Assembly: GCA_038659295.1 (NCBI GenBank)
Contig: JASNGC010000003.1
Location: 62,001 to 126,000 of the forward strand
Origin: Enterocytospora artemiae
Taxonomy: Eukaryota > Microsporidia
DNA length: 64,000 nucleotides
Direction: 5' to 3'
Part shown: piece after piece, positions 27,239 to 35,700 of the stretch
How the letters are laid out: the number at the start of each line of letters is the position of its first letter
How positions within the stretch are numbered: position 1 is the first letter of the stretch
The notes under the pieces: model-generated
Database searches by the model: none
What the model was told of the DNA's origin: nothing
What the model saw: only the letters and a program-made list of their open reading frames with translations
Translations under genes and position numbers: made by a program

Positions 27239-27533
27239 TTTTTTAATTCAAAAAAACTTGTTTCTATATTATTTTATTTATAGTAATATTACCCATCACT
27301 TGATTTCCAATTATTAATACTATCTCCATTATTATTCTATCAGTTAAACTTTTTGACCAATGCTGCTGTGTACTTTCAGAATTATTGGTAAATCGATATC
27401 GGAAATCTTTGTTATTTTATTTGTTTCTATCGTATTTATACATTATATCAATCCTCCTAATTTTAAGGAGTATACTGCTATTAGTCTATTTTTGATTAAA
27501 AAATGTATATAATTAAATTTTCATTTCTAAATC

Positions 27534-27683
27534 ATGAATTTCTTATTTACTCTTTTGACTGCTGCATTTGCTTCTGCATCGTTTTTCAGTAATTCCGGCA
27601 ATAATACTTCTTCTGATTCAGAAACTTTAAAATCTACGACACCAAATCCAAATCCATCTACTGAATCTTCTGAGAAAGAATGA
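27534..27683 (+). CDS. small predicted secreted protein, 49 aa
   Basis: An ATG at 27534 opens 49 codons ending in TGA. The product starts MNFLFTLLTAAFASASFF, a textbook signal peptide with a likely cleavage after ASA. The mature part of about 33 residues is rich in Ser, Asn, Thr and Pro and acidic at the end. TATATAATTAAATTTTC lies 10-25 bases before the ATG, and AATAAA follows the stop. There is no CCC motif, as in the other secreted genes here. It lies 295 bases after tRNA-Val and 200 bases before another small secreted gene. Confidence 0.6.
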   Translation: MNFLFTLLTAAFASASFFSNSGNNTSSDSETLKSTTPNPNPSTESSEKE

Positions 27684-27883
27684 GACTCAATAAACTATAC
27701 TTAGCAATATATCATTTTACCAACAATAATCTATGTTAAGCCTGTCTGTACCTTTAAAAAACAGTTTATCCGATTAATAATCAGTGATTGGCCTTATTTT
27801 TATGGCCTTTCATCAACACATCCTGAAACAAATCATCTTTGATTGGTAAATAAATTTATAAATTTAATTTTTCAGACATTCTG

Positions 27884-28285
27884 ATGGCCTATTTCTTTTT
27901 TGCTCAGTTAGTGCTTGCGTATGCTCACATAGAAGCTAGCCCATTCCTTCAGATGATTCAATCACACTCTCCATTACAAAATAGTTTAGTTGAAGAAAGG
28001 AATATTTCTGCTCCAGGATCAAAAACTAATAACCCTGGAAGTCCAATAAATAATTACAGCCTCAATAACATGAAGAGAATTCCCAGAGAATATGATAATC
28101 TGATACTGTACCACCCTAGAGACACTGCCTCCAATGACCAAGTGATCAATTCCTTTAACAGCACTAACCATTTATCTTCGAGTTTAATTGACGATTACTC
28201 AGCTCTTCTAAAGCCAAGGATAGAGTTATCAACGAAAACCACTAAGCCCGGGAAGCCTAGAACTTTAGAAAACGGTAGAAATTGA
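27884..28285 (+). CDS. small predicted secreted protein, 133 aa
   Basis: The product starts MAYFFFAQLVLAYAHIEAS, a probable signal peptide. The rest is hydrophilic, rich in Asn, Ser and Pro, with a basic end (TKTTKPGKPRTLENGRN). No cysteine is present and no domain is recognised. TTTATAAATTTAATTTTC precedes the ATG by about 10-30 bases; there is no CCC motif. The gene is in line with the small secreted genes at 27534 and 28640 on the same strand. Confidence 0.65.
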   Translation: MAYFFFAQLVLAYAHIEASPFLQMIQSHSPLQNSLVEERNISAPGSKTNNPGSPINNYSLNNMKRIPREYDNLILYHPRDTASNDQVINSFNSTNHLSSSLIDDYSALLKPRIELSTKTTKPGKPRTLENGRN

Positions 28286-28639
28286 TAGATTCAAGGTTAA
28301 ATGACAATAAATAATTTATGTAACAATTGTTGGCTTGTAATTATTAACCAGTTTTGTTTATGGATAAAACATTTATCAACAATTTTTTGTTTTAGATGAA
28401 TGCATTTCAATAAAACATATCAATATATCAAATAATCTAAAATGTGAATTAAATTGTACCTGAACCTTATAATTATCATTATTTCAATAAGAGTTACTGT
28501 TAAAATTTTGAATATCACCTGCTCACTAAAGTTTGGAATCCGAAACACAACGTTGTTTCATTGTGATACGCAATACCTTAGATGATTGATGAATTTTGTA
28601 ACATAATTTTATATAAAAAAATATCTTCTGCTTTTGATA
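28286..28639. other. gene-free spacer, 354 bases
   Basis: AT-rich spacer between two small secreted-protein genes, with AATAAATAATTT near its start and TTTATATAAAAAAATA about 20-30 bases before the next ATG. No frame or RNA gene is visible. Confidence 0.55.
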
Positions 28640-29014
28640 ATGCTTTTGTCAATATTAGGATTTGCCAACTTTCTTTTAGCCACTGATCAAGAGAGTGAGA
28701 ACAACGACTCTGTCGAACAAAATCAACAACCAGAGATGGCATCCGAAAGCCCGTCTGAGCCATCAGCCGCTACAGAAGACAAGCCAGCTTCCTCTACAAA
28801 TAGGCTTCCAATAGTAAAGTGTAACCAGCATAAATATGTTACCAAGACAAAAACTACCACTACCAAGCAGAATGAATCATCCAAGAAGCCTCCTCAATCA
28901 CATACTCATGAATGTATTAGAGAAAAAGCAGTAACATTGGATGGAAAGCTTCTTTTGAGTCAGGAAGATAAAGCTAATGATGATGTGGCTACTACAGGAG
29001 CAAGTAGTGCTTAA
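28640..29014 (+). CDS. small predicted secreted protein, 124 aa
   Basis: I place the start at the ATG at 28640; the frame is open six bases further back only from a TTG. The product begins MLLSILGFANFLLATDQES, a signal peptide. The mature part is acidic and Ser/Pro-rich and then carries a Cys/His segment (VKCNQHKYVTKTKTTTTK and HTHECIREKAVTLDGK) with two cysteines. The Thr/Lys strings resemble those in the 12360 and 23305 products. No domain is recognised. TATATAAAAAAATA lies upstream, and there is no CCC motif. Confidence 0.65.
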   Translation: MLLSILGFANFLLATDQESENNDSVEQNQQPEMASESPSEPSAATEDKPASSTNRLPIVKCNQHKYVTKTKTTTTKQNESSKKPPQSHTHECIREKAVTLDGKLLLSQEDKANDDVATTGASSA

Positions 29015-29231
29015 ATAAATAATTTATTTGGTCGAATACTTGTATAAAACTCCTTGCCTATTATGTACACAATATTATCCCAGATATATGGAAAATGGCT
29101 GATGATGGAATATATAAGCGAATTTGGTAGTTTAAACGTTTGAATTCACGCATCACCAACAGTAATTCTTAAAGTTGTGTTTAAAAAATGAAAATAACTA
29201 ATTTATAAAATATTTTGTATTTGGTATCCCC

Positions 29232-30341
29232 ATGCATTCTGAAGAAAGATCAGTGTCTGAATTAATTCTAAGCTCCTTCATAAATATGTCTGGGATTTTT
29301 AATTCTGCATCATCCACCGAGAAGGGTAGAAATGGTGGTAATCATGCCAAGAATACTTTGGAAACCCGTATTTCTCCAGTAAGCGCATATACAAGGAATA
29401 CTTCGTCTTTAGAACATGGAGGATTTCCAATAAAGTATGAAACAGATTGTATGTTTAACAGACGAGAGAAAAGATTTTTAGAGAGTGGTAAATTGGAGAT
29501 GAATGAGTCTACGATGGTTGCAAATGGTAGTCAAGAAAAAGTTGATGACTTGAAATATCTTAGTGAGGAAATATGTGTAAATTCAGCAAAAATAGAACCA
29601 ATGGCTAAAGAAAAAGAATCTTCTGATCCACTAGAGGTTACATCGTCTACATATTCACAAGATGATGCCAACAAAGCAACTTTGACAGATAAATTTGATG
29701 AATCAGTTATAGATGATGATTCTGAGTGGTCCCTAGATTGTGACAATATCTGCATCAAAAAATCAGAATATGAGAGTATTCAATCTGAGATATTGAAGAA
29801 AAGTCAAAAATTGAACAAGTTAAAGCAAGAGTACAAAGTCAAAATTAAGAGTCTATTGGTATACAAGGAAGCATATGAGTCGTTTATTAAACCTGCAACT
29901 AATGGGCTATGCCAGGTAGATGAGGCCGATGAATTTAATGATGTTAAAATAGGAGGGTTATCTGTATCGAGTAAGTCTATTGCACCGAGCGAATTATCTA
30001 CAAAGATTATTCATGACAAGTTGTCTATAAACTGTCCAATTGACAAATCAAATCAGACAGAATACCTATCGATGGAATTGGAAAAGTATAAAAGATATCT
30101 GAAGGCTCAAATTTTTGAGGCAGTTTTGGAGAAGAACCACACACAGGAGATTATAAAACAAAATAGGCTAGAGATTGAAATGTTAAAATCAGAAAATTAC
30201 CAGTTAAGACGTGAAAATAAAACAATCAAGTGGGAAATTGAAAAGCACATTCTGGAAAAAACTCAGTTCATTAAAAACAATCAAAAAAGATATGAAGAAA
30301 TCCAGGAATTAGTGGAAATTATAAAATATTTAATAAGTTAA
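29232..30341 (+). CDS. coiled-coil protein of unknown function, 369 aa
   Basis: The N-terminal half is Ser/Glu/Lys-rich and probably disordered. Two helical coiled-coil segments follow: about 180-220 (SEILKKSQKLNKLKQEYKVK) and about 275-365 (LEMLKSENYQLRRENKTIKW region, with Leu/Ile at heptad spacing). There is no signal peptide or membrane helix. I do not recognise the family. The ATG is directly preceded by GTATCCCC, the CCC motif, so this gene belongs to the housekeeping start class, in contrast to its upstream secreted neighbours. Confidence 0.65.
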   Translation: MHSEERSVSELILSSFINMSGIFNSASSTEKGRNGGNHAKNTLETRISPVSAYTRNTSSLEHGGFPIKYETDCMFNRREKRFLESGKLEMNESTMVANGSQEKVDDLKYLSEEICVNSAKIEPMAKEKESSDPLEVTSSTYSQDDANKATLTDKFDESVIDDDSEWSLDCDNICIKKSEYESIQSEILKKSQKLNKLKQEYKVKIKSLLVYKEAYESFIKPATNGLCQVDEADEFNDVKIGGLSVSSKSIAPSELSTKIIHDKLSINCPIDKSNQTEYLSMELEKYKRYLKAQIFEAVLEKNHTQEIIKQNRLEIEMLKSENYQLRRENKTIKWEIEKHILEKTQFIKNNQKRYEEIQELVEIIKYLIS

Positions 30342-30394
30342 TAAATGGACACTGTATTTAATAAACAAAGCTATCCAAATAAAATACATTTTAA

Positions 30395-31249
30395 TCAAAG
30401 ATAATGTTCCGTTGGGAGTGAATTGGGTGAAACAAGATCATTTACCACAGAATCAACATGTCCCGACTCCACGCCACTGTGGGCAGTAGAAATTTCATCG
30501 GTATTACCACTATCACGATGATCTGTGGCATCGTTTTTGAGATCCTCTATAGTATAGCTTTCAATATGGTTACTCTTAAGGTTACTAGTGCCATCTCTTA
30601 TTTCATCACTATTTCGACTCACAACATTACCCTTTTTAATTTGTGTTTTAAGACCAACCTGATACCGAATCCTAGTCAATTCCGGTAGCTCAATAGTAAA
30701 TCCATAAAGATCAATTCCCCCTAAATAGTATTTTCTATAGGCTGGCTTTAAAGAGCCTGCAAACTGTATATTTGTGGAATTAGTTCCATTTCCAAAATTT
30801 CTATCTCCATTTATATACTTGAATATTACATTGCCCTCTGCAAAGGTTGCAGAGTAAAAGTTGCCTAGATTTATTATAGTATCATTCCTAACCATAAGAA
30901 TGTGCTTTGTGGGTCTTAGAATATATTTTGTGCTTTTTTTATTTTTTCCCAAAATTTCGAAATTAATCTCATCAGTCTCAAGGATTTTTGCCATCATTTC
31001 CGTCACTGGTAAATTTTCAACAGTTTTTTGAACACAATTTCGATACACAGACATAGATTCTGAAAACTTTAGTATTTCTGCTGTATCTTCCAGCAAATCT
31101 GCAGAATCAACGAAATACGAGATATATTTAGAATCCCCATTTTCATAAAAAACATTTTTATACGCCTTGTCCTCATAGAATTCAAAGTTACCCAGAGAGG
31201 TTTCTGTTGAGATGATTGCCCATAGGAGTAAATGGGTTAAGCAGAGCAT
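30395..31249 (-). CDS. predicted secreted protein, 284 aa
   Basis: The product starts MLCLTHLLLWAIISTETSLG, a signal peptide. Residues about 22-210 look globular and mixed alpha/beta (FYEDKAYKNVFYENGDSKYI, YILRPTKHILMVRNDTIINL, YYLGGIDLYGFTIELPEL). The C-terminal 75 residues are acidic, His/Ser-rich and disordered. Several N-x-S/T sites are present. I do not recognise the fold. Unlike the low-complexity secreted genes at 12-29 kb, it has a CCC motif (TTGCCCATAA) directly before its ATG. It is convergent with the coiled-coil gene, with 53 bases between stops. Confidence 0.7.
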   Translation of the reverse strand: MLCLTHLLLWAIISTETSLGNFEFYEDKAYKNVFYENGDSKYISYFVDSADLLEDTAEILKFSESMSVYRNCVQKTVENLPVTEMMAKILETDEINFEILGKNKKSTKYILRPTKHILMVRNDTIINLGNFYSATFAEGNVIFKYINGDRNFGNGTNSTNIQFAGSLKPAYRKYYLGGIDLYGFTIELPELTRIRYQVGLKTQIKKGNVVSRNSDEIRDGTSNLKSNHIESYTIEDLKNDATDHRDSGNTDEISTAHSGVESGHVDSVVNDLVSPNSLPTEHYL

Positions 31250-31485
31250 TTATGGGCAAATATACAAACAAAGTGTTTAATTGAAAAAATTAATAAAGTC
31301 TGTTTGTTGACAGAGATAATTGGCCAGTCAAAACTAGTTCTATAAGCTGGACTACCTTCTAGCAACACAATAAACGACTAAAGAAACCCAGAGCCAAAAA
31401 CAAGTATTCAAAGTCAATTGGAAAATCGAGAGAGATCCTACGCCTGACAAAAACCTGTATAATCAGAGGAGATATGTTTATAAGC

Positions 31486-31764
31486 TTAATGATTTATTTT
31501 TTGTCTTAATGGGGCCAGCAACGGGTTTTCTGGATGCCCTGCAGCAGCCCTCTTTCTTTCAATCTTCATATATCTCATTCTACCACACCCAAACTGGCCT
31601 CTCCTCTTTGCTTTAATAGAGCCTGGTGTGCGTCTCTTTGCTTGTGGAAAAGCACATGAAGCACACTGGCGCTTTTGCTTGTGATAGGCCATATTTCCAC
31701 ATCTTGGACAAAGTAAATGGTTCTTCGTGTGGCGCTTACCCATACTTGGCGTTCCCTTTGACAT
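31486..31764 (-). CDS. RPL37: 60S ribosomal protein eL37
   Basis: This 92-aa protein matches eL37 from end to end: MSKGTPSMGKRHTKNHLLCP, the zinc ribbon CPRCGNMAYHKQKRQCASC, and RRGQFGCGRMRYMKIERKR. The four zinc cysteines are intact. It sits near the polypeptide exit region of the large subunit. The ATG is preceded by CACCCTC, the CCC motif. No intron is visible. Confidence 0.97.
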   Translation of the reverse strand: MSKGTPSMGKRHTKNHLLCPRCGNMAYHKQKRQCASCAFPQAKRRTPGSIKAKRRGQFGCGRMRYMKIERKRAAAGHPENPLLAPLRQKINH

Positions 31765-32253
31765 GAGGGTGACTGGAAAAAAATTTACAAAAAATTTGTA
31801 ATTTGAAGAGGAACTGTGTGTAAATGTGAAGATTATAGTATGAGAATCAGTGGAACTCCATTTTGTTGTTTAATAAAACCAGAGCATAATACTAGCTATC
31901 AAGAGGCATTAAATGCAAAGATATGTTTAGGATTGATTGTTAAGAATCAATAACATCACGTATATATCAGGGATTTTCAATAACTGATCCATATAATGAT
32001 AGCACTTTATTTTTCTAATAACAATGCAAACTTAACACTTTTAAATAATGTAATTCAACAAAACAAACTTTCTAGTGAAATCGAATTACTCCGGTAAAGT
32101 TTATTAAAAATTTATATTATTGCATAATTATACATGTTTGTGTAGAAATAATAAAGAGCACTTCACTACAGTTATGTCTATCATCAGTGGTTGCTTTAAA
32201 TTTGTCTTTGATACATTTTTAAGACTTTGAAAAAATTTCTAGAAAATTTTTAC
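31765..32253. other. gene-free spacer, 489 bases
   Basis: AT-rich spacer between eL37 and the short locus at 32283. I see no coding frame or RNA gene in it. Confidence 0.5.
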
Positions 32254-32282
32254 TATAAATAATTTTTTCAAAATTTGCCCCC
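32254..32282 (+). promoter_or_regulatory. strong TATA plus CCCCC start element
   Basis: TATAAAT at 32254-32260, then a T-run, AAAATTTG and CCCCC at 32278-32282 immediately before an ATG. This is the same arrangement as before eIF4G, uS5 and uL22. It predicts a transcript starting here, although only a short, interrupted frame follows. Confidence 0.6.
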
Positions 32283-32459
32283 ATGTCGAGAATACTATTC
32301 AGAATCTTTTGTTTAGCTCGTCATATCTTAATTTGCAAAAAAATTGAGGCTCACGCGGTTGGAATGAAGAAGAAGCACTTATAAATCATGAAACTAGGCT
32401 TTGCCGCTGATGATATGGATTTCTTAAGTTATCTGACCAATCTTTTTAATGGAAATTCT
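32283..32459 (+). pseudogene. short interrupted frame or non-coding transcript
   Basis: From the ATG at 32283 a frame of 33 codons (MSRILFRIFCLARHILICKK onwards) ends in TAA at 32382-32384. The same frame then continues ATC-ATG and runs 23 more codons to a TAG at 32457-32459. The whole would be 57 sense codons broken by one stop. I recognise neither part. The G/T-rich sequence that follows to about 32650 is less AT-rich than normal spacers. The locus could be a microprotein gene, a decayed gene, or a non-coding RNA gene with a microsporidian promoter. The promoter context is the strongest evidence that something is expressed. Confidence 0.35.
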
Positions 32460-32777
32460 TAGTTTTGGTTTTAGTTTATATTGGGTCTTTAAGAAATAGT
32501 TGTTGGGGTGTCTTAGTTTTGAGGCTTTGGAACACACCAGTTAATTGATATTTGTTAATAATCCTTTTGTGTCTCACATGGAGTTATCTGTGTAGGTGGG
32601 CATGCTGTCCTGAGTAGTTTTGTTTGTAATGATTGGTTAGTGTTTTAAAAAGTTTTTGGATATTTTTTAAATTGTAAATTGTGGAATGTAAATACCAAGC
32701 AATTAATGCTTATTGTCTGATCTTAATTGTTTTAATCAACTTTAACGCGTGGCAAGATTGTAACTTCTGTGTGGATT
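32460..32777. other. G/T-rich spacer, 318 bases
   Basis: Sequence downstream of the short locus and before the DOP1 stop codon. It is rich in G and T on the plus strand and less AT-rich than other spacers. It may belong to the transcript that starts at 32283, but I can assign no RNA family. Confidence 0.4.
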
Positions 32778-35700
32778 TTATTTACTCATTTCTCTTAGTA
32801 TGCATTTTTCAGCATCTTCATAATCTCTTTGGCAATGCCTGTTATCGATGAACTGGTCATAATATAAGTCTGTATTTTCTAGATAATATTTAGTAAATTT
32901 TAAGGAGTGAAACCTGAAAAACAGCCTAGAGTTCATATTTGATCTGAAATTAGTCATACAATTACTAGCCACATTAACCTGTAATTTTTTCCTTAAATGG
33001 TTTAATATGTTCTTGAAGTTGAAAACTCTACTTTTCAGGAATTCACTAATATCGATGATGGATATAATAGCATACAGGTTAGTAGTATTTTGTGCCTCTT
33101 CATCGTTGAAAATGGTTTCTAAGCAGCTGTGACAATGGTTAATGATCAAGTTTGGATTGCCACAGCTATTGGTACACCTATTATCACTCGTGCATGTGCC
33201 ACTGATATCTTTATCGAAGCCATCAATGTGTGTATTGACAAGAGTATCTTTGTCTATCTCATTTATACTATCTAGCATGTTTTCTATAATCATTGGATAC
33301 AAATGCCTTATATTTTTATGGCTAGTTTTCAGCAATAATATTCTAACTAATGTATATATAGAATTACGCAACTCTATGTTAGGATTTTTAGAAAGAAGCC
33401 CATGAATAAAAACAATAACGCTAGAACATACAGATGTATTTGAGGCATTATGGTAGCTAGTAATTAAATTATAATTTCCAGTAAGAATTAAGAAGGAGAT
33501 TCTCTTTAGAGCAAATAATCTTGTAGAGTAAGAGTAAAAGAAGGTAGAATCAACAGATGAGATGAAATGACTGATGAAAGAAACAAAATCAATATCTTCT
33601 ATGCCACTAGAATTTGGAAGATCTGGACTAGTATCACCACTAACGATGGCTGCATTGCCATTTACAACAGAGGTGTTGCCATTTATTTGATTGTTTTTAC
33701 TTCCAAAAATTCCCTTGAATATCTTGTATAGTATTAATAACCTGTTATAATCCGGAACAAAGAAGGAATCCTTTTGTAAATATGTTTTGATGAACTCCAT
33801 AAAAGAATTTCTAAGGATTATGCGTGAAGGATATAAAGAAGAATCCAATATAGCGTTGGAGTAAGATGCTTGGATATAGTTGTTAACCAATGTGCCACAA
33901 TCATATTCTCTTACTTGGTCATGTTTCCTATGAGCTGTGTGATCTAGTATGTTTATTTTCTCGATTATCCTTAGTATTTCAATGTCCTCTATTCTACTAA
34001 ATATTATGCCTCTATAATTGTTGATAAAGTTAGGAGTTCTAAGCATTAATGGAAACAAAAAGAAGATTATGCGATTTATACCAGATAACCGGCCAATCCA
34101 ATTGGGGTTGGAATCAGCATTGATTGCACAGTGGCTAGTGTTGTACTTATGCATGTTAACATCTTCTTCTATATTCAACAATATATTATTAATCATGGAT
34201 TTGTCACTTTGTATAGTATTAATGTAAATTAACAATAAAATATCATCCTCAGAAAGGGAGGAATAAGCCAATCTCTCTTTTAAAATACTGAAAGAATAGT
34301 CGATGATGCTTGATACCAAAGAATCTTTCGATGCGGATATTAATATCAGTATATTTAGTATTACCTTGGACGACAATTCTGGTATCAGTTTACTAAACAA
34401 TTCCAAATAGAAAGGACAATTGGGCAGCCAGGTTGAAAAATTATACTTGTTTGTTGTCTCTTTCGCTTGAATGTACTTCACAACTTTTTTTACAAATAAG
34501 TTATTATTATCAATCCATAACTTGTGTGTAAAACCAATGGTATTCTGATTAACATCCCCACGATCTATAATACCTCTTAAAACTGTCCTGTAATAATCCT
34601 TGTAATATTTAAAAGAACCAGTTAAATACTTATAAGAGTAAATAAGGGTGTTCAAAAATAAAAGAGAAGTTGCATCATTAAGATAGATACTACCGACATT
34701 AGCGGTAGTACTTATGTTAATCCTTGCAATTATCCTTTTTATGTATTCCTCTATAAACTCATTCCCCATTATACTGAATATTAAAGGATAATAATTGCCA
34801 TATATTGTTACCACAAAATCAACTTCATCCTTTAGTAAAAATAATGAATATTTAGCCAACTCGGGATCTGGCCATATTCTACAGATCGATTTAATAATAT
34901 TAGTATTGTTGGTAGCAATAGTAATTACTGATAGGATACGTAGGGAAATCAAGGCTATTGACTTATAAGAATCATTCTCAATGCTAATATGGCTATCATT
35001 AGTATTATGCACATTTACTATATCCCTCAATATCTCTGTTATCGCCTCTCTAATCGATTCTTCTCTCTCACAATATTCTAATAACAGATCATTCTGTAAT
35101 AAATCGTGCAGAACATTCAATAAATTCAGATTGGAGAACACGAGCGATGTATATTTGGTAGAGTTATTTTGTTTGCCTAGATTAGCTACTATTGTCTCTA
35201 TTATCCCCATTTCCTTTATTCCCTGTATTAATATAAGATACTCCACAGGATATACTAATCTGCAGAAAAAGAATAGTGAGTGATATTTATTAAGATCAAT
35301 AGATATAGAAAGTAAATTTACCAATGAATCACCAGATATACCTTCATTGGCATTTCTCTTATCTATTGTCTCATCACTATATAGGTCTATTAAATATTCC
35401 TCAATATTATAGTACAAAACGTACTCCATACTACCTGTCTTGCAGTAATCTAACCAAATGGCATCAAACAACCTATAACCATAGGTGCTATTACCAACTA
35501 ATTCCAAATTCTCAACTAAATATTTATAATCATAATGTACTGTTAAATACATCTTTAAGTTGTCTAAATATTCACAATCTGCATTAACCCCATTGCTTTT
35601 AATGTAGTATTCTATAAATTGCAACTTATAGTCAGAATAATCAGTTTTAAAAATACAATTCTTAACATCATCGCCGATATTTCCATCAATCAACTCAAAG

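Noticed and set aside
28634..28639. Two-codon extension of the 124-aa secreted protein from a TTG
   Set aside because: ATG at 28640 gives a good signal peptide; non-ATG starts are not supported anywhere else in the window.
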